Source: Candidatus Bipolaricaulota bacterium (GTDB taxonomy: Bacteria; Bipolaricaulota; Bipolaricaulia; Bipolaricaulales; Bipolaricaulaceae). From it: DNA of 50,621 bases. A program made the translations under genes and the position numbers. The notes under the pieces were generated by a model. That model saw only the letters and a program-made list of their open reading frames with translations, was not told the DNA's origin and searched no databases. The stretch covers positions 1-50,621 of the forward strand of contig CALKFO010000020.1 of assembly GCA_938084765.1 (NCBI GenBank). The letters run 5' to 3'. Below, one piece after another: positions 19,932 to 28,677 of this stretch. Numbering within the stretch: position 1 is the first letter of the stretch; every line of letters starts with the position of its first letter.

Positions 19932-20486
19932 ATGACCTTCCTTGATCTTTTACGGGTGCTCTCGCATCTTTTGCGTGGCCATCTCCGGCTCTATCAGTGC
20001 TACACCAACGTGACCTGGCGGACCTGCGAGGGCTGTCTTTCCTGGCACGGCCGGATTCTGTCACGGCCCAGCGCCTTCGCGATCGACGACGATTGTGTGC
20101 ACGAAGTCCTCGCTTTTCCGGTGTGGCAGCTTCCCTTGTATCGCCAAAAAGGCCGGCGCATGCGGGCCCGCGCGGAGGAGGAGCTGCGCCGCCGGGGCTT
20201 GTGGCAGGAGGGGGTGAACCTGCTGACCGCCTGCCCCGAGGAGGCCTTGGAGAAGTTCGCGCTGGCCACGGAAGTGGATTTGTATCTTCCGGAGTTGGAA
20301 ATCCTGGTGGAGCAGCACGGTTCCTGGCTCAAGGAGCAACCGAGGATCCGCAGCGCCCTACGCGAGCTTTTCCTGGCCGCCTGGAAGGCCAAGTTCTCCA
20401 AAGAGCGTTATGAGCGCCAGCCCGAACAAGCGCGGATGGACCAAGAGCGATGGGGCTTGGCCCGGATCCAGGAGCTCCTGGCCTAA
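19932..20486 (+). CDS. Hypothetical protein with TWRTCEGCLSWHGRI motif
   Basis: ORF with GC-rich codon usage beginning 3 nt after tRNA-Leu; contains CxxC-x4-G reminiscent of phage Mu F-like head proteins. Confidence 0.55.
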   Translation: MTFLDLLRVLSHLLRGHLRLYQCYTNVTWRTCEGCLSWHGRILSRPSAFAIDDDCVHEVLAFPVWQLPLYRQKGRRMRARAEEELRRRGLWQEGVNLLTACPEEALEKFALATEVDLYLPELEILVEQHGSWLKEQPRIRSALRELFLAAWKAKFSKERYERQPEQARMDQERWGLARIQELLA

Positions 20487-20844
20487 GGTTCCGCCCCGGT
20501 TTTGGGCGGCCGTCCTTCTGCTGGTGGGGGCGCTCCTTTATGCGGGCTGGCAATGGATTCCGCCCCGGCCTCCGTCCAGACCGCCCCTTTCCCCGGTGGA
20601 TATCCAGGCGGTGATCCTGCCTTTGACCTTCGTGGAGGCCGGTCCCTTGGACCTGAACCAGGCCAGTGCGGCGGAGCTGGAAAAGCTGCCAGGGATCGGG
20701 CCGGTCCTGGCCCGCCGCATCGTGGAATGGCGGGAAACCCACGGTCCTTTTCGCAGCGTGCAAGATTTGTTGAAAGTGCCAGGCATTGGTCCCAAAACCT
20801 TGGAGAAGATCCTGGACCGGATCACCGTGGGATCCCCGCCATGA
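20410..20844 (+). CDS. comEA: ComEA-like helix-hairpin-helix DNA-binding protein
   Basis: TM segment then LDLNQASAAELEKLPGIGPVLARRIVEWRETHGPFRSVQDLLKVPGIGPKTLEKI. Confidence 0.88.
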   Translation: MSASPNKRGWTKSDGAWPGSRSSWPKVPPRFWAAVLLLVGALLYAGWQWIPPRPPSRPPLSPVDIQAVILPLTFVEAGPLDLNQASAAELEKLPGIGPVLARRIVEWRETHGPFRSVQDLLKVPGIGPKTLEKILDRITVGSPP

Positions 20845-21475
20845 GCAGCGCCAGGTCGCCGGCAGCGTTCTCCACTTGATCCACCGTATCCCCCAACAGG
20901 AGGACCAGCTGCACCAAATGGTAGCGGTCGAACGCCGGCAGATCGTCGTGCCGATAGACGTGGGCCACGATCTCCCTCTCCACAAGGTCACACTCGTGTT
21001 CCAAACGGTTCACCAGGTCGATCTGCGCTCCAATCTCCTCGGTCCTGGCCTGGACGTTTCGCGCAAGAAAGGCCTCCTCAAAAGCCGAAACAGCGAGGGT
21101 ATAAGCGTGAACGGCTTTGCTGAGCTCCTCCGCCAACGAGCGGAAGGCGTCCTCCATTTCCAGGCCCATCTCGGGCCGGCGCAGGGCCATGAGGAGGGCC
21201 GCGTCTTGGCAGAGGTCGGCGATCTCGTCCTGGTGCCACAGGAGTTCCAGGAGGCGGTCCTTGGGAAGGGGAAGGCGGCGCGTTCTGGCCACATTCAGGC
21301 GGATCTCCCGCTTGATCACGTCGGCCCGATGTTCGCGCTCGCTCACGAGCTCCGCCTGCACGGGCTCTTTACGTAACCAGGCCCGGACCTGCCTGCCCAA
21401 CTCCTCCGCGGTTTCCTCCACCGCCCTGGCGTGCTCCGCCAACCGCAGGGCCCCTGGTCGCGGTCTGAACCCCAT
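20822..21475 (-). CDS. DUF47/PhoU-like protein
   Basis: SEREHRADVIKREI, HQDEIADLCQDAALLM, NRLEHECDLVEREI; helical PhoU-like pattern. Confidence 0.75.
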   Translation of the reverse strand: MGFRPRPGALRLAEHARAVEETAEELGRQVRAWLRKEPVQAELVSEREHRADVIKREIRLNVARTRRLPLPKDRLLELLWHQDEIADLCQDAALLMALRRPEMGLEMEDAFRSLAEELSKAVHAYTLAVSAFEEAFLARNVQARTEEIGAQIDLVNRLEHECDLVEREIVAHVYRHDDLPAFDRYHLVQLVLLLGDTVDQVENAAGDLALLMAGIPR

Positions 21476-21486
21476 CCGCCACCTCC

Positions 21487-22149
21487 CTAAAGCGTGAGGG
21501 ATACCGCCACCGCCACGGTGAGGAGGTCGCTCACGTCCTCCATGGCGTTGGCGCAGGCCTCGAGTTTGTCCACAAAGTCCCGGGCTTGGATCTTTTCCGC
21601 CAGAGGAAGGTCCGTGCTGAACAGGCGCAGGATCATGCGCTTGTGAATCTCGTCCAGATGACTTTCGCGGTGATCGACCTCGTCGCACAAGCGCACGGTC
21701 TCCTGGGTTTTTCCGGCCAGGAAGTGCTGGATGGCCTCGCGGAGGATGCGCCATTCCTCCTCGAGTCCTCGGAGAAAATCGCGGAGGAGGGGATGCAGGA
21801 TCTCCGGGACGGCCACCCGCTGATACACGAGGAAGTCCACCGCCGCCTCGGCGCTGTTGGCCACAAGGTCCAACGCATCCAGGATGTTGAGGAGGTTACG
21901 GCGTGTGCCCACCAGGAGGGCCCCCCGCACCAATTGAACCTCCGCGGTTTTGCGCGCATCGTCCGCACGGCTCTCCTGCCGATGCACACCGACCGCGCGC
22001 TCCTCAAGCATGTCCCAACCCTCGCCCGCCAGATAGGCCTCCAGGGTTTCCCGCATGGCCGCCAACGTGGCCTCCACCCAGCGCAGGTGCTCCTCCACCA
22101 GCGCCTGCACCCGGGCCCCCGCTTTTCCGCGCAAGCCAAAGATGCCCAC
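21487..22149 (-). CDS. DUF47/PhoU-like protein (tandem paralogue)
   Basis: HRQESRADDARKTAEVQL, LLNILDALDLVANSAEAAVDFL, VDHRESHLDEIHKRMI, LEACANAMEDVSDLL. Confidence 0.82.
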   Translation of the reverse strand: MGIFGLRGKAGARVQALVEEHLRWVEATLAAMRETLEAYLAGEGWDMLEERAVGVHRQESRADDARKTAEVQLVRGALLVGTRRNLLNILDALDLVANSAEAAVDFLVYQRVAVPEILHPLLRDFLRGLEEEWRILREAIQHFLAGKTQETVRLCDEVDHRESHLDEIHKRMILRLFSTDLPLAEKIQARDFVDKLEACANAMEDVSDLLTVAVAVSLTL

Positions 22150-22216
22150 TTTGTCCGCCCTCCGACCCTAGGATATACTGGCTCCAACGTTTTGCGGCAA
22201 CTCTCGAGGTGATCCT

Positions 22217-24151
22217 ATGGCGAAAGCGTACAGCTTTTGTTTGGTGGGCCACTCCGGTGCGGGGAAGACGGCCCTGGCCGAGGCTGCCCTCAAAGCGGCC
22301 AAAGCCCCCGAAGCCCTCTTCGATCGCAGTCCTGAGGAGAAGAACCGGCGCATCTCCATCGATTTGGCTGTGGCGGCTTGCCTTTGGCGGGAAAGGAAGG
22401 TCACGCTCCTGGTGACCCCCGGCCTGGCGGAGTTCGTGGAGGAGATCTACAAGGGCCTGGAGGCCGCGGATCTGGCGGTCCTGGTGGTCAACGCGGAGAA
22501 GCCCGTGGAGGTCGTCACCGAGCAAGCCTGGGAGATCGTGCGCCGGATTTACGGCCGCCCTGCACTGGTCTTCATCAACATGATGGACAAACCCTTGGCT
22601 GACCCGGAAAAGGCCTTACAGGAGCTGAAAAGCGCTCTGCCTGGCAAGTTCGTGCCCCTTCAGTTCCCCGTGCGCGAGGGGCAAAGCTTCAAAGGGTTGG
22701 TGGATCTGGTGGGGGAGGCAGGGGCTCTCCCGCCATCGGCGCAGGCCTGGCGCTCGGCCCTCCTGGAGGAGGTGGCCACCTTCAACGACGCCCTCCTGGA
22801 GAAGGTGCTGGCTGAGGAGCCCGTCGCCCGGGAGGAGATCGTCAACGCCCTGCGCGTAGGGATCGCCTCGGGAGAAATCGTCCCTGTGCTTTTTGGTTCA
22901 GCGGCCATGGGGGTGGGGGTGGCGGAGCTTCTGGATTGGACGGGCCTCCTGGCCCCCGAAATCCCGAGCGACCAGGGGACGGCCCGGCTCCGCTGTTTCT
23001 CCCTCACCCTCGACCCCTACCTGGGCCGGCTCACCTTCGTGCGCGTCCTCACCGGCGAGGTCAAGGAGGGCGACACCCTGCATGACCTTGCCACGAAGAA
23101 CAAGGTGCAGCTGCGGGATATCTACGGGTTCTTCGGGACGAAGATGGAGAAGGTGGGGCGTGCGGAGGCCGGCGAGATCGTGGCCCTGGGCAAGCTGGAG
23201 GGGATCGAGCTTGGGGCGACGCTGAGCGCCAGCCCCGATTCCGAGCCCCTCCCGCCCATCCCCTTCCCCAAGCCCGTGTTCATCCGGGCCGTGGCCCCCA
23301 AATCCCAAGCCGACGAGGAGAAGATGAGCACGGTCCTCAGGGAGTTCGTGGCCACCAAGGCCACCCTGGCCTACACCCGTGACCCCGTGACGAAGGAGGG
23401 CCTGGTCTCCGGGATGGGCGACATCCACTTGGACGTCCTGGCCGAGCGCCTGAGGAACCGCTATGGCGTGGAGGTGACCTACCGCGTGCCCAAGGTGCCC
23501 TATCGGGAGACGATCCGCAAGACCTCCATTGCCAGCTACCGGCACAAGAAGCAGACCGGCGGCCGCGGCCAGTTCGGGGAGGTGCACCTGCGCATCGAGC
23601 CCCTCCCCCGCGGAGCGGGCTTCGAGTTCGCCGACGAGACCAAAGGGGGCGTCATCCCCCAGGAGTTCATCCCCGGCGTGGAGAAAGGCGTGCGCGACGC
23701 CATGGAGGAGGGAATCCTCGCGGGCTTCCCCATGGTGGACATCAAGGCGGTGGTGTTCTACGGGATGTACCATGAGGTCGACTCCTCCGAGCTTTCCTTC
23801 CGGATCGCCGCCCGCCAAGCGTTCAAGTTGGCGGCGGAGAAGGCCGAGCCGGCGCTCCTTGAGCCCATCATGCTCCTTGTGGTGACGACCCCGGAGGCCT
23901 TCACCGGCGACATCATCTCCGACCTGAACGGCCGGCGGGGGCGGATCTTGGGGATGGAGTCGGAAGGCGGGCGCACGAGGATCCGGGCGGAGGTGCCTCT
24001 GGCGGAACTGCTCTCGTACGCCTTGGACCTCAAATCCATGACCCAGGGGCGGGCCACATTCCAGATGGAGTTCCTCCGCTACGATTTCGTGCCGGCGCAG
24101 TTGCAGGAGCGCGTGCTGGCCCAGTTGCGCGCTGCGGCCGATGCTGGTTAG
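22217..24151 (+). CDS. EF-G-like translation factor GTPase (EF-G-2-like, degenerate G domain)
   Basis: GHSGAGKT P-loop, full EF-G domains II-V (KKQTGGRGQFGEV, EFIPGVEKGV, GDIISDLNGRRGRILGME). Lacks intact G3 and G4. Confidence 0.92.
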   Translation: MAKAYSFCLVGHSGAGKTALAEAALKAAKAPEALFDRSPEEKNRRISIDLAVAACLWRERKVTLLVTPGLAEFVEEIYKGLEAADLAVLVVNAEKPVEVVTEQAWEIVRRIYGRPALVFINMMDKPLADPEKALQELKSALPGKFVPLQFPVREGQSFKGLVDLVGEAGALPPSAQAWRSALLEEVATFNDALLEKVLAEEPVAREEIVNALRVGIASGEIVPVLFGSAAMGVGVAELLDWTGLLAPEIPSDQGTARLRCFSLTLDPYLGRLTFVRVLTGEVKEGDTLHDLATKNKVQLRDIYGFFGTKMEKVGRAEAGEIVALGKLEGIELGATLSASPDSEPLPPIPFPKPVFIRAVAPKSQADEEKMSTVLREFVATKATLAYTRDPVTKEGLVSGMGDIHLDVLAERLRNRYGVEVTYRVPKVPYRETIRKTSIASYRHKKQTGGRGQFGEVHLRIEPLPRGAGFEFADETKGGVIPQEFIPGVEKGVRDAMEEGILAGFPMVDIKAVVFYGMYHEVDSSELSFRIAARQAFKLAAEKAEPALLEPIMLLVVTTPEAFTGDIISDLNGRRGRILGMESEGGRTRIRAEVPLAELLSYALDLKSMTQGRATFQMEFLRYDFVPAQLQERVLAQLRAAADAG

Positions 24152-24695
24152 GGAGTGGATGACCCCGGCCCCACAGATCCCGGCCACGGCCTCCGTGGCC
24201 GAGGCCCGCCAGCGGGCCGAGACCGACAACCTCGCGGTCCTTTTTGTCGTGGACGAGCAACAACGGCTCAAAGGATTTCTCACGCGGCGAGCCCTCGCAG
24301 CCGCGCCCTCTCCTGAGCTTTCGGTGGAGAAGATCCTCACCCCGCCTCAGGACGTGCTCACCCCCGAGGATCCCATCGAGCGCGCGGCTGTCCTTCTTGG
24401 GCACTACCTGGTGTTGCCCGTGGTGGATGCCGAGCGGCGCCTGGTGGGCGTGCTCTCCAAGGACCGGCTGCTCCAAGCCTTGACCCATCTGGCGGCCATC
24501 GGGGAGGAGGGGTTGCGCATCCGGCTGCGCCCCCACGACCCCAGCGAGATCTATCGGGCCATGGCCATCCTGGCGGAGGAGAAAGCGGAGCTCATCGCGG
24601 TCCTGCGGGGAAGCGCGGGTGAGGTCATCATCCACGTGCAGGGGGTGCGGGATCCTTCGGGGCTTCGTCAGAAGTTGGAGGAGGCCCTGCGGTGA
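24141..24695 (+). CDS. CBS-domain pair protein
   Basis: VREWMTPAPQIPATASVAEA, VEKILTPPQDVLTPEDPIERAA, YLVLPVVDAERRLVGVLSKDRLLQ. Confidence 0.9.
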   Translation: MLVREWMTPAPQIPATASVAEARQRAETDNLAVLFVVDEQQRLKGFLTRRALAAAPSPELSVEKILTPPQDVLTPEDPIERAAVLLGHYLVLPVVDAERRLVGVLSKDRLLQALTHLAAIGEEGLRIRLRPHDPSEIYRAMAILAEEKAELIAVLRGSAGEVIIHVQGVRDPSGLRQKLEEALR

Positions 24696-25096
24696 GGCGC
24701 GTGGAGATCACGGTGGCCACCCGGGCCAAGGAGGAGGTGTTGGACATCACGGGGGCGGTGGCCGCTGCGGTGCGTGACCTGGGGATTCAGGAGGGTTTCG
24801 TTCTTCTTTTTTGCCCCCACACCACGGCCGCCCTCACCGTGAACGAGGCGGCCGATCCGGACGTGCGGGAGGACTTTGGCCGGGCGCTGGCGGGCATGGT
24901 GCCGCGCATCCCCTACCAGCACAGGGAGGGGAATTCCCCGGCCCACGTGCGGGCGGCCCTCTTGGGGCCGTCCCTCCTCCTTCCGGTGGAGGGGGGCCAT
25001 CTGCGGTTGGGTCCCTGGCAGGGCGTGTATTTTTGCGAGTTCGACGGGCCGCGGCGGCGGACGGTGTGGGTGTACGCCCCAGTTGAGGACGCGTGA
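24692..25096 (+). CDS. yjbQ: YjbQ (UPF0047) family protein
   Basis: VLLFCPHTTAALTVNEAADPDVREDF, HREGNSPAHVRAALLGPSLLLPVEGGHLRLGPWQGVYFCEFDGPRRR. Confidence 0.94.
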   Translation: MRRVEITVATRAKEEVLDITGAVAAAVRDLGIQEGFVLLFCPHTTAALTVNEAADPDVREDFGRALAGMVPRIPYQHREGNSPAHVRAALLGPSLLLPVEGGHLRLGPWQGVYFCEFDGPRRRTVWVYAPVEDA

Positions 25097-25122
25097 ATCC
25101 CTGGCTAGAATAGGTCTGGCTG

Positions 25123-25195
25123 GCCAGTGTAGCTCAAGGGGTAGAGCATCCGCCTTGTAAGCGGAAGGTTGCCCGTTCGAGTCGGGCCACTGGCT
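25123..25195 (+). tRNA. tRNA-Thr (TGT)
   Basis: GCCAGTG/CACTGGC acceptor; TCCGC-CTTGTAA-GCGGA anticodon arm; GCCCG-TTCGAGT-CGGGC T arm. Confidence 0.95.
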
Positions 25196-25201
25196 CAAGG
25201 C

Positions 25202-25285
25202 GGAGGGGTAGCGAAGCGGCCAAACGCACCAGGCTGTAAACCTGGCGGCCTTAGGCCTTCGGGGGTTCGAATCCCTCCCCCTCCA
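25202..25285 (+). tRNA. tRNA-Tyr (GTA)
   Basis: GGAGGGG/CCCCTCC acceptor; CCAGG-CTGTAAA-CCTGG anticodon arm; long variable arm. Confidence 0.95.
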
Positions 25286-25329
25286 GTACTTGCGGAAGCC
25301 CGCGGCGCTCGGGTAGACTAGCACCTTGG

Positions 25330-25405
25330 GCCCGTGTAGCTCAGTCGGAAGAGCGTCCCGCTGGTAATGGGAAGGTCGCCGGTTCGATTCCGGCCGCGGG
25401 CTCCA
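25330..25405 (+). tRNA. tRNA-Thr (GGT), CCA encoded
   Basis: GCCCGTG/CGCGGGC acceptor; TCCCG-CTGGTAA-TGGGA anticodon arm; TCCA 3' end. Confidence 0.95.
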
Positions 25406-25437
25406 GCGGAGGGAAAACCGAAACGAGGAGGTAGCGA

Positions 25438-26655
25438 ATGGCGACGAAGGAGCAGTTTGTCCGAACCAAACCACATGTGAACGTGGGGACCATTGGCCAT
25501 ATCGACCACGGGAAGACCACCCTCACCTCGGCCATCACCAAGGTCCTCTCCTGGAAGGGGTTCGCCCGCTTTCGCTCGTACGACGAGGTGGCCAAGGCGG
25601 ACGCCAAGCTCTTCCGCCGCGATGAGACCAAAATTCTCACCGTGAACGTGGCCCATGTGGAGTATGAGACGGAAAAGCGCCACTACGCCCACATCGACTG
25701 CCCTGGGCACCATGACTACATCAAGAACATGATCATCGGTGCGGCCCAGATGGACGGGGCCATCCTGGTTGTCTCCGCGGTGGACGGGCCCATGCCCCAG
25801 ACCCGCGAGCACGTGCTTTTGGCGCGCCAGGTCAACGTCCCGGCCATCGTGGTCTTCCTGAACAAGGTGGACCTCGTGGACGACCCGGAGCTTTTGGACC
25901 TCGTGGAGATGGAGATCCGCGATCTCCTCTCCAAGTACGAGTTCCCGGGCGACGAGGTGCCGGTCGTTCGCGGCTCGGCCCTCAAGGCCCTGCAGGCCAA
26001 CTCCCTGGACGACCCGGCCGTGAAACCCATCCTCGAGCTCCTGGACGCCATCGACAACTACATCCCGCTCCCCAAGCGCGAGGAGGACAAACCCTTCCTC
26101 ATGCCCATCGAGGACATCTTCTCCATCAAGGGACGCGGCACGGTGGTGACGGGGCGCGTGGAGCGGGGTCGGCTCCGGCCGGGCGATGAGGTGGAGATCG
26201 TGGGCCTCACCGATGAGATCCGAAAGACCGTGGCCACCTCCATCGAGATGTTCAACAAGATCCTGGACGAGGCGGTGGCCGGGGACAACGTCGGTGTGCT
26301 CCTGCGGGGCATCGAGAAGGACGAAGTGGAGCGCGGGCAGGTGTTGGCCGCTCCCGGTTCCATCACCCCGCACACGGAGTTCCTCGCCCAGGTGTACGTC
26401 CTCTCCAAGGAGGAGGGCGGGCGCCATACCCCGTTCTTCACCGGCTACAAACCGCAGTTCTACTTCCGCACCACCGACGTGACGGGCGAGATCGTGCTGC
26501 CTGAGGGTGTGGAGATGGTCATGCCCGGCGACAACGTCAACAACTTGCGCTGTAGGCTCATCAAGCACGTGGCCCTGGAGGAAGGGCAGCGGTTCGCCAT
26601 CCGGGAGGGCGGCAAGACCGTGGGCGCGGGCGTGGTCACGAAGATCCTGAAGTAA
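25438..26655 (+). CDS. tuf: Elongation factor Tu (divergent switch I)
   Basis: [56 protein letters not shown]; located in the tRNA-tuf-secE-nusG context. Confidence 0.98.
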   Translation: MATKEQFVRTKPHVNVGTIGHIDHGKTTLTSAITKVLSWKGFARFRSYDEVAKADAKLFRRDETKILTVNVAHVEYETEKRHYAHIDCPGHHDYIKNMIIGAAQMDGAILVVSAVDGPMPQTREHVLLARQVNVPAIVVFLNKVDLVDDPELLDLVEMEIRDLLSKYEFPGDEVPVVRGSALKALQANSLDDPAVKPILELLDAIDNYIPLPKREEDKPFLMPIEDIFSIKGRGTVVTGRVERGRLRPGDEVEIVGLTDEIRKTVATSIEMFNKILDEAVAGDNVGVLLRGIEKDEVERGQVLAAPGSITPHTEFLAQVYVLSKEEGGRHTPFFTGYKPQFYFRTTDVTGEIVLPEGVEMVMPGDNVNNLRCRLIKHVALEEGQRFAIREGGKTVGAGVVTKILK

Positions 26656-26657
26656 CC

Positions 26658-26819
26658 ATGGCCAAAAAAGAGAACGTGCTCATTGTGTCCCTTGCCTGCT
26701 CCCAGTGCGGGCGCCACAATTACCATACCCGCAAGAACCGCCAAACCATGAGGCAGAAGCTTTCCCTCCGCAAGTACTGCCGGTGGTGCCGGAAGCACAC
26801 CGAGCATAAGGAGGTGTAG
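26658..26819 (+). CDS. rpmG: 50S ribosomal protein L33 (53 aa; below ORF-track cutoff)
   Basis: My translation: MAKKENVLIVSLACSQCGRHNYHTRKNRQTMRQKLSLRKYCRWCRKHTEHKEV*. Confidence 0.93.
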   Translation: MAKKENVLIVSLACSQCGRHNYHTRKNRQTMRQKLSLRKYCRWCRKHTEHKEV

Positions 26820-26821
26820 CT

Positions 26822-26843
26822 CCCCAAGGGCCGACCCTTGGGG
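26822..26843 (+). terminator. 9-bp hairpin between rpmG and tRNA-Trp (no U tract)
   Basis: CCCCAAGGG (26822-26830) CCGA CCCTTGGGG (26835-26843). Confidence 0.4.
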
Positions 26844-26849
26844 CAGGAC

Positions 26850-26925
26850 AGGCCCGTAGCTCAAGTGGCAGAGCGGCGGACTCCAAATCCGCAGGTTGGG
26901 GGTTCGAGTCCTCCCGGGCCTGCCA
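26850..26925 (+). tRNA. tRNA-Trp (CCA), 3' CCA encoded
   Basis: AGGCCCG/CGGGCCT acceptor; GCGGA-CTCCAAA-TCCGC anticodon arm; GCCA 3' end. Confidence 0.96.
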
Positions 26926-26935
26926 AGGAGGAGGG

Positions 26936-27130
26936 ATGAAGTTCTTGGCGAGGATCAAGGAGTACATCCTGTCTGTGCGGGCTGAGGTGGGCCGGGTGAG
27001 TTGGCCCTCCCGCAAGGAGGTCGTGGGCTTCACCGTCCTGGTGATCCTCATGACCCTCGTCTTGGGGGTGTACCTCGGCCTGGCGGACTGGGTGCTCCAA
27101 CAAATCCTGCGGTTGCTCCTCGCGAAGTGA
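26936..27130 (+). CDS. secE: Preprotein translocase subunit SecE
   Basis: YILSVRAEVGRVSWPSRKEVVGFTVLVILMTLVLGVYLGLADWVLQ. Confidence 0.96.
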   Translation: MKFLARIKEYILSVRAEVGRVSWPSRKEVVGFTVLVILMTLVLGVYLGLADWVLQQILRLLLAK

Positions 27131-27137
27131 GCCGGCG

Positions 27138-28238
27138 ATGCAACGTAAGCGGTGGTATGCCATTCAAACCCACACCGGTTCCGAGCTGCGCCTCAAGGAG
27201 GAGCTGGAGGAACGGGTGCGCAAGCTCGGCTGGGAGAAGTATTTCGAGCCGATCAGGGTAGGCGAGCGGGAAGAGCTGTTTTTCGTGCCCGTGGAGGAGG
27301 TGGTGACGGCGCGCTCCGTGCGGGGCCGCACCACCGACTACCGCATCCCCTACGAATACGACCTCCTTGTGACCAACAACTCCCGGGTTCAACGGGGTGA
27401 GCTGTTGGCTCGCAAACCGCCGCGGCACCTTCCCGAGGACGCGGAGGTCGTGAGCATCGAGCCGCTTTGGCGAGTCGTGGTGGAAACGCCCACCCACAGC
27501 GAGAAAGAGTACCTGGTGCCCCAGAGCAAGATCCTGCGCAAGGACGTGCGCGTGGGCGGCCGCACCCGTCCGGGCCTTCCCCTCACCATCGACGCCGATG
27601 AGCGCTACACCTTCGACGTGCAAGGGGAGATCGTGGCCCGGGAGCGGGTGCGCAAGGTGACCGTGCGCTACGCCTCCGGCAAGGAGGAGGATCTCATCAT
27701 CCCCGAGACCCTCCTTCCGCCGCGGGTGAAGGTGGGCGCCAAGCTGCCCGCGGGCGCGGTTGTCGAGGAAGAGCACAAGATCTACGCAGGGGCGTCCGGA
27801 CTGGTCAAGGTGAAGGAGTACAAGAACAAGCGGGTGGTGACGATTCAGCGCATCGAAAAACGGCGGCTCATCCCCGGGTACGTGTTCGCCAAGATGGGCC
27901 TTGATGAGGACCAGATGAGGGAGCTGGTGCGGGGGCTGGAGCGGGCGGCGCGGTTCGTGGGCAGCCGCACCACCCCCGTGCCCATCGATGGCCCGGAGGC
28001 CACGGTGCTGGGCCGCCTCACGGGCGCGGTGGCCGCGCCCGTGCCCACGGAGAAACCCAAGGTGGAGGTGGGCTTCGAAGTCGGCGAGGTCGTACAGATC
28101 GTGGAGGGGCCTTTCGCCGATTTCACCGGCGAGATCAAGGAGATCGACAAGGAGGCCGAGGAGGCCGTGGTGATGGTGCGGATCTTCGGGCGGGAAACCC
28201 CCGTCCGCATAAGCCTGAGCGGGATCGAGAAGATCTGA
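27138..28238 (+). CDS. nusG: Transcription antitermination factor NusG with large NGN insertion (366 aa)
   Basis: [19 protein letters not shown] start, [13 protein letters not shown]-terminal [26 protein letters not shown]; ~190 aa extra between the NGN halves. Confidence 0.96.
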   Translation: MQRKRWYAIQTHTGSELRLKEELEERVRKLGWEKYFEPIRVGEREELFFVPVEEVVTARSVRGRTTDYRIPYEYDLLVTNNSRVQRGELLARKPPRHLPEDAEVVSIEPLWRVVVETPTHSEKEYLVPQSKILRKDVRVGGRTRPGLPLTIDADERYTFDVQGEIVARERVRKVTVRYASGKEEDLIIPETLLPPRVKVGAKLPAGAVVEEEHKIYAGASGLVKVKEYKNKRVVTIQRIEKRRLIPGYVFAKMGLDEDQMRELVRGLERAARFVGSRTTPVPIDGPEATVLGRLTGAVAAPVPTEKPKVEVGFEVGEVVQIVEGPFADFTGEIKEIDKEAEEAVVMVRIFGRETPVRISLSGIEKI

Positions 28239-28248
28239 GGAGGCCAGG

Positions 28249-28677
28249 ATGCCCAAGCAGGTGGTGGCCAAGATCAAGCTGCAGATCCCCGCGGGGCAGG
28301 CCAACCCGGCCCCACCGGTGGGGCCGGCTTTGGGTGCCCACAAGGTCAACATCATGGAGTTCTGCAAGCGGTTCAATGAGGCCACAAAGAACGAGGAGCC
28401 GGGCACCCTCATCCCCGTAGAGATCACGGTCTATGACGACCGCAGCTTCGACTTCGTCCTCAAGCAGCCGCCGGTGTCCGTGCTGCTGAAGCGGGCGGCG
28501 GGGATCGAGAAGGGCTCGCCCCAGCCCAACAAGATCAAGGTGGGCAAGGTCACGATGGAGCAGATCCGCCGCATCGCCGAGAAGAAGATGCCCGACCTCA
28601 ACACCGAGGATCTTGAAGCCGCGATCCGCATGGTGTTGGGCACGGCCAGGAACATGGGGATCGAGGTGGTGCCATGA
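28249..28677 (+). CDS. rplK: 50S ribosomal protein L11
   Basis: [37 protein letters not shown]. Confidence 0.98.
   Translation: MPKQVVAKIKLQIPAGQANPAPPVGPALGAHKVNIMEFCKRFNEATKNEEPGTLIPVEITVYDDRSFDFVLKQPPVSVLLKRAAGIEKGSPQPNKIKVGKVTMEQIRRIAEKKMPDLNTEDLEAAIRMVLGTARNMGIEVVP

Noticed and set aside
22898-24340. 480-aa - strand ORF opposite the EF-G-like gene
   Set aside because: Shadow ORF; no recognisable domain, EF-G-like reading is clear.
24668-26568. - strand ORFs across tRNA-Thr/Tyr/Thr and tuf
   Set aside because: They run antisense through three well-formed tRNAs and tuf.
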